A stretch of DNA of 64,000 bases from Methanobrevibacter sp. (GTDB lineage Archaea; Methanobacteriota; Methanobacteria; Methanobacteriales; Methanobacteriaceae): positions 1 through 64,000 of the forward strand of contig JAILDN010000033.1 of NCBI GenBank assembly GCA_024689425.1. The letters run 5' to 3'. Below, in pieces: positions 1 to 11,208 of this stretch. The notes under the pieces were generated by a model. It did no database searches. It worked only from the letters and a program-made list of their open reading frames with translations, and was not told the origin of the DNA. The stretch's first letter is position 1. Each line of letters starts with the position of its first letter. A program made the translations under genes and the position numbers.

Positions 1-192
1 AATTGAAAATTCACTCTAAAATTGAGTATAATAAAAAGTAATACTATTTTAAATAGTAAAATGAATAATTAAATAGGTTAACAGTGTTATATAAAAGTAA
101 TACTAAAAATGAAAAATTAGTGAAAAAAGTAATAAATTAATTTATATAAGTAATAATACATAAATCACTTATGAAAAACACATGGTGATTAA

Positions 193-816
193 ATGCATTT
201 ACCTGATGGGATAGTACCCTTAAATCAAGCGTTAATATATTGGATTATTACATTAATCATAATGAGCTTATTCTTCTACAAATTTTCAAAAGACGAAAAC
301 AAAGGAAAAAGAATAGTATCAATGGCAATATTTAGTGTGTTTACAATAACTGTAACCTCATTATCTATTCCATCCCCATTTGGAGTTCCGATCCACTTCT
401 TTTTAATACCTCTTGTTGCAATACTGCTAGGACCTTTAAGTTCCAATATTGTTTCATTTTTAAGCCTCCTGATGCAGGCATTACTATTGAATATGGGTGG
501 AATAACAATACTTGGAGCCAATTTCATAGTTATGGGATTAATATTGTCCTTTGCAACATTTGGATTCTATAGATTATTTGAAGATATAAATAAGAAATTT
601 GCAATATTTGCTTCAACATTAATAGGAATAATGGCTGCAACATTTGGGCAAATAGTAATATTACTAATATCAGGAGCAATGAACTTTGATTCCCTGCTTG
701 CAACATTACTACCGTTCTACTTATTTATCTCAATAATAGAAGGATTTTCAAATGTAATCATTATAAGCGCGATTGAAAGAATAAAACCAGAAATAATGGA
801 AATTAATAAAATATAG
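193..816 (+). CDS. cbiM: CbiM/NikM-like energy-coupling factor transporter substrate-specific protein
   Basis: MHLPDGIVP start (metal-ligand MH of CbiM/NikM), multiple TM helices. Confidence 0.85.
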   Translation: MHLPDGIVPLNQALIYWIITLIIMSLFFYKFSKDENKGKRIVSMAIFSVFTITVTSLSIPSPFGVPIHFFLIPLVAILLGPLSSNIVSFLSLLMQALLLNMGGITILGANFIVMGLILSFATFGFYRLFEDINKKFAIFASTLIGIMAATFGQIVILLISGAMNFDSLLATLLPFYLFISIIEGFSNVIIISAIERIKPEIMEINKI

Positions 817-824
817 GTGAAAAA

Positions 825-1310
825 ATGAAATATTTAAAAATTTTAATACTATTATCTGCATTATTACTTGGAATAAGTACAGTTTCAGCACATGGGGTCG
901 ATATAACAAACGACACAATGGTAATAGCAAACGAAACTAACGGTCAACTTATAAAAAATATTGCAGATGCAAATGGAATTAATATAAGTGTTTATAAATT
1001 TAATTCAGCTGATGAAGTAGCACACATCTTAGAACACAGTGTGAATAACACAAACAAAAGAATTCTAGTTTTAGCGTATCAAAACATTGCCAAAGACTTT
1101 TTAAAAAATCATTCGGATTTATCAAATAGGATAATTGTCGTTGATGATGTAAATAATGATACGATACTTAAAGGTTTACATGAGATTTTCAACGTCAAAA
1201 CCGGAAATGCTGGCGAAAGCAACTTTGGATTACCATTGATTATAGGAATAGTGATTGGTATACTCGCCGGTATAGGGTGCGGTGTTTTAATAATGAAAAA
1301 GAAAAATTAA
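825..1310 (+). CDS. Secreted single-pass membrane protein encoded directly after cbiM; unknown function
   Basis: N-terminal signal peptide (LLLGISTVSA), C-terminal TM plus KKKN, 8-bp gap to cbiM. Confidence 0.6.
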   Translation: MKYLKILILLSALLLGISTVSAHGVDITNDTMVIANETNGQLIKNIADANGINISVYKFNSADEVAHILEHSVNNTNKRILVLAYQNIAKDFLKNHSDLSNRIIVVDDVNNDTILKGLHEIFNVKTGNAGESNFGLPLIIGIVIGILAGIGCGVLIMKKKN

Positions 1311-1311
1311 G

Positions 1312-1335
1312 TATTTAGGTTATTTAACCTAAATA
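1312..1335. terminator. Bidirectional hairpin terminator between convergent genes
   Basis: TATTTAGGTTA-TT-TAACCTAAATA perfect 11-bp arms followed by T-rich run. Confidence 0.6.
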
Positions 1336-1913
1336 TATTTTTTTAAAAAATTTTCAAACTCTTTTAAAGTTCTATCTAATGATTTCATCCCATACTCATC
1401 TTTTTTAATATCATCTAAACTGTCATTTGACCAGAAAGAAGCACCAAGATTAGATCCAAACGGACCTCCGCTAACAGGAATTATTCCATGAATCATGAAA
1501 TAAGTTATATTTTTTAAGTGGGCAAAATCCTGTCCGCCTGTGCGGTCTCCACCAACTGCGATGCTCATTCCAATTTTTCCTCTTAACAGATTATAGTCAA
1601 CCGCTTCAAAAGCACGTGTTCTATCCATAATGGCTGCCAGATTACTTGAGATTCCACCGCTTTGAATAGAAGTGGCTAAAATGATTCCATCAGCTTCCTG
1701 TAACCCCTTATAAACATCTGCCATGTCATCTTCTATGATACATTTTTTATTTTCCAGGCAATAATCACAATGCATACAAGGTTTAATATCCTTTCCAAAG
1801 CAAGAAAATAATTCTGTTTCAAACCCATCACTTTCAAGCTTTTCTAAAGCACTTTTAACAACATATTCTGTTGTATTACTCCTAGGACTTCCACAAATTC
1901 CAAAAACTTTCAT
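1329..1913 (-). CDS. Flavodoxin/NADPH-dependent FMN reductase family iron-sulfur flavoprotein
   Basis: MKVFGICGSPRSNTTEYVV and CMHCDYCLENKKCIIEDDM cysteine motif. Confidence 0.8.
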   Translation of the reverse strand: MKVFGICGSPRSNTTEYVVKSALEKLESDGFETELFSCFGKDIKPCMHCDYCLENKKCIIEDDMADVYKGLQEADGIILATSIQSGGISSNLAAIMDRTRAFEAVDYNLLRGKIGMSIAVGGDRTGGQDFAHLKNITYFMIHGIIPVSGGPFGSNLGASFWSNDSLDDIKKDEYGMKSLDRTLKEFENFLKKYI

Positions 1914-2044
1914 TTTAATCAGATACATATATGGATTTTAGAATTAATAAAAATTTCTTCTAAAGTTTATCCACAATTCATGCAAAATTTTATTAATATC
2001 TAAACTTCATAAATTATTATAATAGTAATTATTGAGGATTATGC

Positions 2045-2890
2045 ATGAAAGTAGGAAAGGGTGTTGTAAAAAAATATTCAAGAGAATATCATAGGACTCT
2101 CAAAAATGGTGAGAGGAAAAAATATACTACTGAGCAGATTCAAATTACAGTGCCAAAAAATGAAGATATTTATACTAATCAAGAAGATGTTCTCATTATC
2201 CCTGAATCCGAAATTGAAAACTTTAATAATTTACAAGAAGAATTAGATTTTCAAAAAATAGCTAACTATTTTTATGTAGAGGAAGTGGAAAAATTGGAAA
2301 GGCAACTTAAAGAAGCGGACCCTTCAAAATACGAAAAAATTATTGAGGAACTCAAAAAAGAACTCCATTCAAAAGAAAATGAAATTAATGACTTAGAATC
2401 CATTAATTCTAAAGCAAAACAAAAAACGTTAGCTATTTTAAAAGAAGAAAATGACACGATTAAAAACAAGCATTCCAAATTAATTGAAGAAAATGAAAAT
2501 CTAAAAAACAAATATGTTAACATGAAAATTGAGAACGAGAATCTCAAAAACAAATACACAAGTATTAAAGAAGAAAATAAAAACCTTAAAAGCAAATGTT
2601 CCAATTTAAAAGAAAAACATGCTGACATTAAAAATAGTTACGATAACATAACAACCAAATATGATCAATTGAAACAGGAAAATCTTAACACTAAAACCTC
2701 TTATGCAGAAATGTATGCTGTCAATGAAGATTTAGAAAAAGATTATGACGATTTACGCCTAGATTACAATGATTTGGTTGACAAATATAATAATTTAGAA
2801 GAAGAATTATATAAATTAAAAACAACTAAAACTCGCGATGAATACATTGCTAGCAGAGTTAAAGAATTTATTTTAAATAATGAACTTTAA
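2045..2890 (+). CDS. Long coiled-coil protein of unknown function
   Basis: Extended ENxNLKNKY-type repeats across ORF; conserved-looking N-terminal ~60 aa. Confidence 0.55.
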   Translation: MKVGKGVVKKYSREYHRTLKNGERKKYTTEQIQITVPKNEDIYTNQEDVLIIPESEIENFNNLQEELDFQKIANYFYVEEVEKLERQLKEADPSKYEKIIEELKKELHSKENEINDLESINSKAKQKTLAILKEENDTIKNKHSKLIEENENLKNKYVNMKIENENLKNKYTSIKEENKNLKSKCSNLKEKHADIKNSYDNITTKYDQLKQENLNTKTSYAEMYAVNEDLEKDYDDLRLDYNDLVDKYNNLEEELYKLKTTKTRDEYIASRVKEFILNNEL

Positions 2891-3165
2891 AATTGATAAT
2901 CGTCCTTAAATTCAGGATTCCATCTTTTTAAACCTGGAATAAAAGTTGTTGTAATACCAGTTGCAGTAGTTTCAGGCAATCTTGGATTTTTTTCCATCAT
3001 CTCTTTTGACTTACGGATAATCATCTCTCTTAATGTGATGTCCGGTTCTGTGTATTTTCCGTCTTGAAAGCAATCCTTACAAAATTCTGGGTTTAGACTA
3101 CCGTCTTCATTTGTTCCATAATCTTCTTTTACAATAGGCCTGCCACAAGAATTACAAAATCCCAT
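2887..3165 (-). CDS. Zinc-ribbon protein of unknown function
   Basis: CNSCGRP...CKDCF. Confidence 0.65.
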   Translation of the reverse strand: MGFCNSCGRPIVKEDYGTNEDGSLNPEFCKDCFQDGKYTEPDITLREMIIRKSKEMMEKNPRLPETTATGITTTFIPGLKRWNPEFKDDYQF

Positions 3166-3214
3166 GAGAATACCTCTTTTTTAAAAAAAAATAGAAAATA
3201 AATTAGAAATTAAT

Positions 3215-4450
3215 CTAATTTACTTGTTCGTCTTCATCCATTGCAAGTCTCATATTATCAGGGTCAGGTGGGAAATGAGCCAAGAAGTCTTGAGCGGATC
3301 TTCTGACATCCCTTGAACCGATGATATATCTTCCTGCAATAATTACATCTGCACCTTTTTCGATAGCTTCTTCAACATTTTCTGGAGTAATTCCACCAGC
3401 TACTGCTATAAGGCCACCGCCAAGGATTTCTTTAATCTTTTTAATGTTACCCCATTCAGTCATTTCACTGACATCTTCACCTTTTTCAGCTTTGTAGGTT
3501 TCGAGGTCAACATTTCTGTGTAATAATACTATATCTGGTTTTAAATCATCAGGTAATTGTGACAATTTATCTTCAAAGTCTTTAACATTCATCATGTCTA
3601 AGATAGCATAAATACCTTGTTTTTGGGTTTCGTGAATAGCTTTCTTAATAGATTCGATAGTACCGAGTCCAGAAATAGCTACTGCATCAGCAGTTGCGTC
3701 TGCAGCCATTTTAATTTCTACACGACCAACATCCAAAGTTTTTAAATCAGCAATAATGAATGCAGATGGGCGAAGGGCTCTGATATCTTCAACTACACCG
3801 ACGCCGAATTTTTTAACGAGTGGTGTACCTGCTTCAACAAGCACTCTTTCCTTGTCAGGTAAATCACCGAGGATTTTTGCCATTGCTTCTTTACTGTCCA
3901 AGTCAAGTGCAACTTGTAAGTAAGGTGGAGACCAAAGTTTTTGTACTCTGAATCCCATGATTGGGTGGGTTCCACGATCTTTTTCTGCAAGTACTTTATC
4001 AATTGATGGGTATCCTTCCATAGCTCTTCTAATAGCTAATTTAGTTGCACCATAGTTATATTGATAAATTTTCCTGAAATCTTTTGCAGAAGGGTCGATG
4101 AATACACTAACATTGATGACAATGTCTTCTACAATTTCTTTTGGAATATATCCGTCTTCTACTGCATCAGCTACTGCTCTTGCAACAGCAGTTTGTGCAG
4201 GTCCAAATATTTTACTAGCATCTTCTAAATCACCAACAGTTACTTTAGGAATAATTAAAGTAGCTGGTTTGGTCATTAAATTTGGTCTAATTACACTAGT
4301 TAATGGAGTGTGACCTATTGAGAGGTTAGACAATCCATTAGCGAAAGCTTGACCAACAGGTCCGAATTTATCACCAATTAATAAATCAATGTGGGCTAAT
4401 TCAGGGCCGTCTCCAATAAGAGCTTCTCCGATTCTATACATTGGGTCCAT
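3215..4450 (-). CDS. fae-hps: Bifunctional formaldehyde-activating enzyme / 3-hexulose-6-phosphate synthase (Fae-Hps)
   Basis: N-terminal Fae ([21 protein letters not shown]) fused to HPS TIM barrel ([23 protein letters not shown]). Confidence 0.95.
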   Translation of the reverse strand: MDPMYRIGEALIGDGPELAHIDLLIGDKFGPVGQAFANGLSNLSIGHTPLTSVIRPNLMTKPATLIIPKVTVGDLEDASKIFGPAQTAVARAVADAVEDGYIPKEIVEDIVINVSVFIDPSAKDFRKIYQYNYGATKLAIRRAMEGYPSIDKVLAEKDRGTHPIMGFRVQKLWSPPYLQVALDLDSKEAMAKILGDLPDKERVLVEAGTPLVKKFGVGVVEDIRALRPSAFIIADLKTLDVGRVEIKMAADATADAVAISGLGTIESIKKAIHETQKQGIYAILDMMNVKDFEDKLSQLPDDLKPDIVLLHRNVDLETYKAEKGEDVSEMTEWGNIKKIKEILGGGLIAVAGGITPENVEEAIEKGADVIIAGRYIIGSRDVRRSAQDFLAHFPPDPDNMRLAMDEDEQVN

Positions 4451-4505
4451 TAAATTTCCTCCGTTATAATAACACTTAATAATTTATTTTTATTTGTAAA
4501 TATAA

Positions 4506-6329
4506 TTATTGGAAATTAATCCTTTTTGAGATATCTTTTGGTAAAGGTAATCTTCTATAAGGCATTCCTTTAGTTTTTTCTTTAATTTCTGCAATTAATT
4601 CATCTACATCCATATCGACTTTTTCGCCAGTTTCACGAACTGTTACTTGGAATTTGCCAGATTCAACTTCTTTATCCCCTATTACAAAGATATAAGGAAT
4701 CCATTCTTTTGAAGCATTTCTGATTTTTTTACCAACGCTTTCATCACGGTCATCTACATCCACACGGATGTTTGAACCATTGATTTTGTCGTATATTTCA
4801 TTTGCAAATTCTTTATGAGCTTCTCCAACAGTTATAATTCTAGCTTGAATTGGGCTTAACCAAGTAGGTAACATTGGAGATTTTTCATTTAATTCAATAG
4901 CTGTTTTTTCAAGCATTGCACATAAAACCCTTTCAATACTGCCTGTTGGAGAACAGTGCAAGATTGTTGGGTTATGCTGTTTACCATCTTCACCTAAGTA
5001 TTCAATATCAAATCTCTTACCGCTTTCAACATCGATTTGAACAGTAGGATTTTCAATTGGACGACCTAAGAAGTCGATGTTTGCTAAATCTATTTTACAA
5101 ACCCAATAATGATGTCTTTCAGGTAATACTTCTAAAAGAATTGGTTTATCGAATTTGCGGGCAATTTCATACATCCATTCTTCATTGTCGTCGAAGAAAT
5201 CTTGAGTAGCTCTGAAAATTACTTCAAAGTCTAAGTTCAAGTCATCCCCGGTTTGTAAACACATGTCAGTTTGAGTTGCAAATTCATCTAAAGATGCAGG
5301 AATATCAGCACAGAAAGAGTGGAAATCCGGCATTGTAAATGCTCTTAATCTCTTAAGGCCAACAACTTCCCCTTTTTTCTCATATCTAAAACTGTAATGT
5401 GTTAATTCGAAAATTTTAGCAGGTAAATTTTTCCAGGTCAAGAATGAATCACTTAATAATCTGAATGCACCGAAACAAGCTGCAAATCTTAACATTAAGT
5501 TCTTTTTAGTGTCAGTTCTGTATTGTCTTTCACCAAATTTATATGCATGCTCATAAATTGCCTGATTGTCCAAATCATAGAAGATTGGAGTTTCAACAGG
5601 CATTGCACCACGGCTAACAACTAAATCATAAACATAATCATCTAGCAAATCTCTAATTAATTTTCCTTTTGGATACCAGCGGAGATTACCAACATCAGAT
5701 GCAGGTTCATAATCACAAATTTCCTTTTCCCTCATTAACTTAACATGAGGAGGTTCACCTTCATCGGATGCACCTTGACCTAATTCATAATCAACAAGTT
5801 GTTTGAATGCTTTATTATCGAATTTAAAGTCTTCAATTTCAGTAATCTTATCTCCTTCAAGAATTTGCCATTTAGAAGGTTTTCTCTCGATTTTTTCTTC
5901 TTCGGTGTCTGCAGTTATAGTTCTTGAAAGTTCACTTAATGGGTGACCTTTACAAGAGATTTCGAATGCTTTATACCATCCGAATGGCACTCTTTGAACA
6001 TTTAAATCTTCTTCTAAAAGAGCTTTTTCAGCATCTTTTAAAATTTCAACAGCCACCTTAGGTGAGCTTAATGATGAAGATAAATGAGCATATGGATATA
6101 AAACAATATTCTCTGCTTTAACTTGGTCATTAGTTTTTAAAACCTCTTTAACTAAATTTTGAACAATTCCTTGAGGATTATCTTCGTCTTCTTTCTCAAC
6201 AGCTGTAAATACTACTAAAGAATCGTCAAAGGCCCCAGCATGCTTAGCCTCATCGATTTCTTCGGCTACAGGTGTTTTCTTTTTAACATTATAATTTAAA
6301 TAATCAGAATGAATCAACAGTATTCTCAT
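4506..6329 (-). CDS. thrS: Threonine-tRNA ligase, archaeal type
   Basis: Archaeal N-terminal editing domain ([13 protein letters not shown]) plus class II core. Confidence 0.95.
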   Translation of the reverse strand: MRILLIHSDYLNYNVKKKTPVAEEIDEAKHAGAFDDSLVVFTAVEKEDEDNPQGIVQNLVKEVLKTNDQVKAENIVLYPYAHLSSSLSSPKVAVEILKDAEKALLEEDLNVQRVPFGWYKAFEISCKGHPLSELSRTITADTEEEKIERKPSKWQILEGDKITEIEDFKFDNKAFKQLVDYELGQGASDEGEPPHVKLMREKEICDYEPASDVGNLRWYPKGKLIRDLLDDYVYDLVVSRGAMPVETPIFYDLDNQAIYEHAYKFGERQYRTDTKKNLMLRFAACFGAFRLLSDSFLTWKNLPAKIFELTHYSFRYEKKGEVVGLKRLRAFTMPDFHSFCADIPASLDEFATQTDMCLQTGDDLNLDFEVIFRATQDFFDDNEEWMYEIARKFDKPILLEVLPERHHYWVCKIDLANIDFLGRPIENPTVQIDVESGKRFDIEYLGEDGKQHNPTILHCSPTGSIERVLCAMLEKTAIELNEKSPMLPTWLSPIQARIITVGEAHKEFANEIYDKINGSNIRVDVDDRDESVGKKIRNASKEWIPYIFVIGDKEVESGKFQVTVRETGEKVDMDVDELIAEIKEKTKGMPYRRLPLPKDISKRINFQ

Positions 6330-6503
6330 TTGACCACCATATATTATGATTTAATTTTTGGATTTAATATTATATATAAATTTACATATTGAAAAGAAAA
6401 TTCGTTATATTATTAAAAATAGTGATAAAAATCTATGAAATTTAAAAATAATAGATAAAAATAAAAAAAGAGATAAAATAATAATATTTTATCTGAAACA
6501 TGT

Positions 6504-7430
6504 TTATTTGCCATTAATGATTTGTTCTTTAGTAAAACCAAATTTATCAGATAACTCCTCCACCGTATAACGACAATCAGGATCATTAACCAGTTCTCTT
6601 AAAACACTTAAAGAACCAATAATTTTACCTTCAGCTTTACCTTCAGCCTTACCTTCAGCTTTACCTTCGGCTTTACCATTAACAAATCCACGATTCTCAA
6701 TTTCTTTTTCCATATCTCCAAATCTTAATGTTTCTTTCAATCCAACCACCTCTTCTAATCTCAGGATATCTTCAATAGTCTTGGCATACTTACGAATGAT
6801 ATATCGACTACAAAAAATCATTTCAATTTTAAAATGCATATTTACTGCTTTAGCGATGTTAATTAAATGACATACAATCTCTAAAATTTCAGAATTATCT
6901 TCTTCAAATGTCCTAATCACAAGTATTAGCCAAATGAATTCAAGTTTGGTGAGAACTTTCTTACTTTCTATTTTAGTTTTTATATTACTTAATATTTTTT
7001 CACCATCATAATTTAAATATGAGATAATCTGTGGTCTCAAAATATCTGAAGGCGAAAATTTATATTCTTTTAAACATCTATTTGAAGGTAGTGAAGTAGT
7101 TATTACGGACAAAACAGGTAAATTAAATGAATATTTGTGATTTGTCCTATATTTGTCAATTTTTTTATATGTTTTTTCATTGACACTACTTGTTTCATCC
7201 TCTACATTAATTATCATTTGATGATTGTTATCCAGCAATGTCAGATAACTGATGTCAGCTTCAGCCATTGTCCCATCACTATTTGCATTCTTGTTTGGAC
7301 ATCTCCCCTGAAATATGCCGGGGAAATTGAATAATTTATGCATTGTTGGGCAATTATTATCAAAAAGCCTCTGATGAAGATAATCCATAGGTTTGGATAT
7401 GCGATATTCATCTAAATTTTTATCTACCAT
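6504..7430 (-). CDS. Rpn/PD-(D/E)XK nuclease family transposase-like protein
   Basis: Rpn-like layout (N-terminal nuclease-like region, C-terminal KAEGKAEGKAEG repeat and helical tail). Confidence 0.6.
   Translation of the reverse strand: MVDKNLDEYRISKPMDYLHQRLFDNNCPTMHKLFNFPGIFQGRCPNKNANSDGTMAEADISYLTLLDNNHQMIINVEDETSSVNEKTYKKIDKYRTNHKYSFNLPVLSVITTSLPSNRCLKEYKFSPSDILRPQIISYLNYDGEKILSNIKTKIESKKVLTKLEFIWLILVIRTFEEDNSEILEIVCHLINIAKAVNMHFKIEMIFCSRYIIRKYAKTIEDILRLEEVVGLKETLRFGDMEKEIENRGFVNGKAEGKAEGKAEGKAEGKIIGSLSVLRELVNDPDCRYTVEELSDKFGFTKEQIINGK
6613..6680 (-). repeat. In-frame 12-nt tandem repeat encoding (GKAE)n
   Basis: Reiterated cagctttacctt units on + strand, protein GKAEGKAEGKAEGKAEGK. 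Confidence 0.85.
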
Positions 7431-7618
7431 ACTAATCTCCTAATTTCCGGAAATTAAAATAAAGTTACTTAAGCGATTATATGATTTGTAAAAAGAATTA
7501 TATAAGTTATTTAGTTTTTTTAAGATTAAAATATGTGTTTTATACAATATAACTTGATTAAATCAATATTTTATTCAAAAAGTAAAATTATTTAATAAAA
7601 AAAGTAAAATTATTATTC

Positions 7619-8962
7619 ATGAGAATTATTTTAGCAGGAACTGGTAGTGCAGTTGGAAAGACAACAATTGCAACTGGAATTATGAAAGCCTTATCTGAAA
7701 AATATAATGTACAGCCATTTAAAGTAGGGCCAGACTATATTGATCCCTCTTATCATACATTAGCAACTGGAAATACATCAAGAAACTTAGATTCCTTTTT
7801 TATGCATGATGGGCAGGTAAGAGATTCATATAATAAAGGAATGAAAGATAAAGATATTGCAATTATTGAGGGTGTCAGAGGCCTTTATGAAGGAATTGAT
7901 TCCATTAACGACATTGGAAGTACTGCATCAATAGCTAAATCATTGAAAGCTCCTGTTATTTTAATAATTAATTCTAGAAGTTTAGTTAAGAGTGCTGCAG
8001 CATTAGTTTTAGGTTTTAAAAGTCTAGACCCTGAAATCAACATTGCTGGTGTTATTTTAAATAAAGTTAAAAACAAAGCACATTACCTTAAGACTAAAAA
8101 ATCAATTGAAGAAATCACTGACACTGAAGTTATTGGCGGCATTGTTCGTGACGACAATATTTCAATTGAACAAAGGCATTTGGGCCTTGTTCCTGCACGT
8201 GAGCGAGAAAATTCATTGAAATTTATTGATATCTGGTCTGAAACAATTAAAAATTCCATTGATTTAGACCGTTTAGTTGAAATCGCCAAGACTGCACCAA
8301 AAATCACCTCTGATTTAGAACCTATTTGGAACAAACTAAACAAGCAAAAAGTTAAAATTGGAGTTGCATATGATGAAGTCTTTAATTTCTATTATAAGGA
8401 AAATATTGAATCATTAGAGGCGAATAATGCGAAAATAGAATATTTTTCACCATTAAACGATGAAAATTTACCTGATATCGATGGATTATATATTGGTGGA
8501 GGATATCCGGAACTATTCTCAAAAGAACTATCGCAAAATACCGGCATGCTTCGCCAAATCAAAGACTTCCACTTAGATAACCGTCCAATTTTTGCCGAAT
8601 GCGGTGGTTTAATGTATCTTATGAACTCCATTCATGAAGAGAAGGTGGTAGACGTATATCCATACAAATCAATTCTAACGGACCGTGTTCAAGCACTGAA
8701 ATATACGATTGCTGAAGTTCAGCAAGACAATATTATCTCCAAGAAAGGTGAAGTTTTCCATGGACACGAATTCCATTACTCAAAAGTAATTGTCGACAGC
8801 CCAAAACATGACTTCGCATTCAAAATAACCCGTGGAAAAGGTTCTTACAATAATTTAGATGGATTTATGGAAAAAAATACACTAGCAAGCTATGTTCACA
8901 CACATGTCGCTGCAATGCCTGATTTCGGAGGCAACTTATGCATTTCAGCGATAGAAAAATAG
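7619..8962 (+). CDS. cfbB: Cobyrinate / Ni-sirohydrochlorin a,c-diamide synthase (CbiA/CfbB)
   Basis: N-terminal P-loop [11 protein letters not shown]-terminal GATase [10 protein letters not shown]. Confidence 0.88.
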   Translation: MRIILAGTGSAVGKTTIATGIMKALSEKYNVQPFKVGPDYIDPSYHTLATGNTSRNLDSFFMHDGQVRDSYNKGMKDKDIAIIEGVRGLYEGIDSINDIGSTASIAKSLKAPVILIINSRSLVKSAAALVLGFKSLDPEINIAGVILNKVKNKAHYLKTKKSIEEITDTEVIGGIVRDDNISIEQRHLGLVPARERENSLKFIDIWSETIKNSIDLDRLVEIAKTAPKITSDLEPIWNKLNKQKVKIGVAYDEVFNFYYKENIESLEANNAKIEYFSPLNDENLPDIDGLYIGGGYPELFSKELSQNTGMLRQIKDFHLDNRPIFAECGGLMYLMNSIHEEKVVDVYPYKSILTDRVQALKYTIAEVQQDNIISKKGEVFHGHEFHYSKVIVDSPKHDFAFKITRGKGSYNNLDGFMEKNTLASYVHTHVAAMPDFGGNLCISAIEK

Positions 8963-9990
8963 ATTTTTTTCAGCCATACATCCTGCCAATATTTATTTTA
9001 GTCATTTTAGTGATGGGTTATATCGGATCATTTAACTACAGATTTGAAAATCCGCTTAACACCCAAACAATACTTACAATTATTTTTGCGGCCATTGTTT
9101 TTTCAATAGCTGTATTTATCACTTCAAAAAAGTTTACAATAGAAAAAACTAAAGAAATAAATTTTCTATCGGAGAAAATCTTAGTAATATTTGTCATTAT
9201 AGCCCTTATATTGCAAAGCTTAAATATGCTTTTGCTTGGTGGAATACCCTTATTTGATAGTGTATTGAAATCAAAAGCCACAACCAATCTTTGGAGAATT
9301 GCATATCCGCTATTTTTAATTTTAATTAATATATTGCTTGCTAAATACTATGACAGAAAATATCTGATACTTGTTTTGCTTGGAGCATTGGTTTTCGGTC
9401 TTAACGGATATAGAACATCGGTCGTTGGCATTATTGGAAGTGTCTTCATTACAATGTACTACCTTGGGAAAATTTCAAGAAAAATAGCTTTGCTATTCAT
9501 TATAGTCATTGCAATTGGAGCAATGGGTATCGGATACATTGCAACACAATCTATTGCAACACAAGGATGGGTACTTAATCCGGTTGAATTAGTATTTTAT
9601 AGGCTGGCATTTACGCTAGAAGTGTTTGAAAAAATCATACCATTAGCTGGAACTACACATGGACACATATTATCAATGATATTCTCATCTGGAAGTCCCA
9701 GATCATTTATAGGCAATTATGTCCTTCATTATGATGTTTGTTTAACTTCAACACTATTTGGACCTGTAATGCTTGATTTTGGATATGTCGGCCTTACAAT
9801 TCAAATGCTTTTTATGGGCGCATTTTTAAAAATAATTCATTTAATAGCCAAAGAAGGAGTAGGAATTGGAATTTATTCAATAATTTTAACCCATACCTTG
9901 ATATGGATTGAAACCGGTCCAACTGACATTATGATTTGGTTTTTATACTTATTAGGCCTAATTCTGGTAATTCTAGTTAAAAGAAATTAG
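8938..9990 (+). CDS. Multi-TM membrane protein, oligosaccharide repeat unit polymerase-like
   Basis: About 10 hydrophobic segments, NGYRTSVVG motif; overlaps cfbB 3' end. Confidence 0.55.
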   Translation: MHFSDRKIDFFQPYILPIFILVILVMGYIGSFNYRFENPLNTQTILTIIFAAIVFSIAVFITSKKFTIEKTKEINFLSEKILVIFVIIALILQSLNMLLLGGIPLFDSVLKSKATTNLWRIAYPLFLILINILLAKYYDRKYLILVLLGALVFGLNGYRTSVVGIIGSVFITMYYLGKISRKIALLFIIVIAIGAMGIGYIATQSIATQGWVLNPVELVFYRLAFTLEVFEKIIPLAGTTHGHILSMIFSSGSPRSFIGNYVLHYDVCLTSTLFGPVMLDFGYVGLTIQMLFMGAFLKIIHLIAKEGVGIGIYSIILTHTLIWIETGPTDIMIWFLYLLGLILVILVKRN

Positions 9991-10162
9991 AAATCATCAT
10001 CTAATTTTAAAAAGTCCATGATGTTAATAGCATAGTATTTTTTGAAATCAATAACTTCTTTTTAAGTTTTATATCTTCTCGTAACCTGAAACAGAATAAA
10101 ATCAATTAACACATATTCTAAAAAAATTGATTACATAAATTAAAAAGGCAAAAAATTTGTAA

Positions 10163-11110
10163 TTAAATGAAGATTAAAATAATCAATATTATGAGTGAAA
10201 TAAAGAATATCACTGTTCCACGAGTAATAAAGAACCTTGATCTATCTGCAAATACAAAGGTCAAACCATAAGATAAAAGTAAAGCGACAACCATCTCAAT
10301 TAAACCGCTTATACCATAATCTATTTTCATTAAGTTACCAAAAATGAAAGACAATAAATATGAAACTATTACAACTAAAGCAATTGTAACAAATGGATTG
10401 CTTAAAATAGGCTGTAAACGGTCAAACCATGAAGGTTGAGAATAATAATTATAATTATAAAGATTTGTATTTGTCGGATATAAACTATTATGCTGTTGTT
10501 TTTTCTTTTTTCTATTTAATAATGAAGTTAAGAAATTATTAGAAGAACTTTTATAGTCATCAACTTGAGGATATAAAGTATTCTTATAAACAACAGGATT
10601 TTCATCTCTTCTGCGCATTATATATTCCATATCAGAAGCATCATAAGTGTATTCCGGATATTCTTCCTCAATATAATCAACATCGCCTGTAGAATAGTCA
10701 TTGCTATCCAAAGTAGTTTGTTGAGAATTATCCTGATATTTCTTTGCAAGTTCCAATAAGTTGTCCCTATCCACTAATTTAATGTTTTTCCTAAGGGCAT
10801 AATTGGTAGCTTGATTATCAAAGTAAGCAGAAGTAACAACAGCGACTTTAGAAGCCTTTAAGCTATCGCCCGCATCCTCCATTTCTTTTAATAAATCAAT
10901 CCCAACTTCGAATTCCTTATCATAGTTATTACATGCTAAAACAACTCCAAAATCTCCAATAGTGGTTGGAAGCACAGCATATATATCAATAACTCTTTGT
11001 GATGTTTTAAAGTTCTTATAAACCTTAAAACCAGAATCCTCTAGAACTTTTGCAATAAAATTAATCAATTGAGGTTTTTCCAAAATTCCACCTGCATGTT
11101 TTCTTATCAA
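10163..11110 (-). CDS. Mrr/restriction-endonuclease-like N-terminal domain fused to C-terminal TM helices
   Basis: FKVYKNFKTSQRVIDIYAV...VVLACNNYDKEFEVGIDLLKEM core; three C-terminal hydrophobic helices. Confidence 0.55.
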   Translation of the reverse strand: MIRKHAGGILEKPQLINFIAKVLEDSGFKVYKNFKTSQRVIDIYAVLPTTIGDFGVVLACNNYDKEFEVGIDLLKEMEDAGDSLKASKVAVVTSAYFDNQATNYALRKNIKLVDRDNLLELAKKYQDNSQQTTLDSNDYSTGDVDYIEEEYPEYTYDASDMEYIMRRRDENPVVYKNTLYPQVDDYKSSSNNFLTSLLNRKKKKQQHNSLYPTNTNLYNYNYYSQPSWFDRLQPILSNPFVTIALVVIVSYLLSFIFGNLMKIDYGISGLIEMVVALLLSYGLTFVFADRSRFFITRGTVIFFISLIILIILIFI

Positions 11111-11208
11111 TATAATTTATAAATTAAATTATTATTAAACTTTTTTATAATCATTTTTTAAGAGATTAACAAAAATGTTTTAATAATTTAAAATACTTAA
11201 TAGATACT

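Noticed and set aside
276-527. Antisense ORF within cbiM
   Set aside because: Fully overlaps a well-supported gene; no motif; typical spurious antisense ORF.
2272-2628. 118-aa antisense ORF in the coiled-coil gene
   Set aside because: Phe/Ser/Leu low complexity is the complement of Lys/Glu-rich coiled coil.
3215-4450. Fae-Hps fusion as a novelty
   Set aside because: Known fusion in many methanogens; ordinary.
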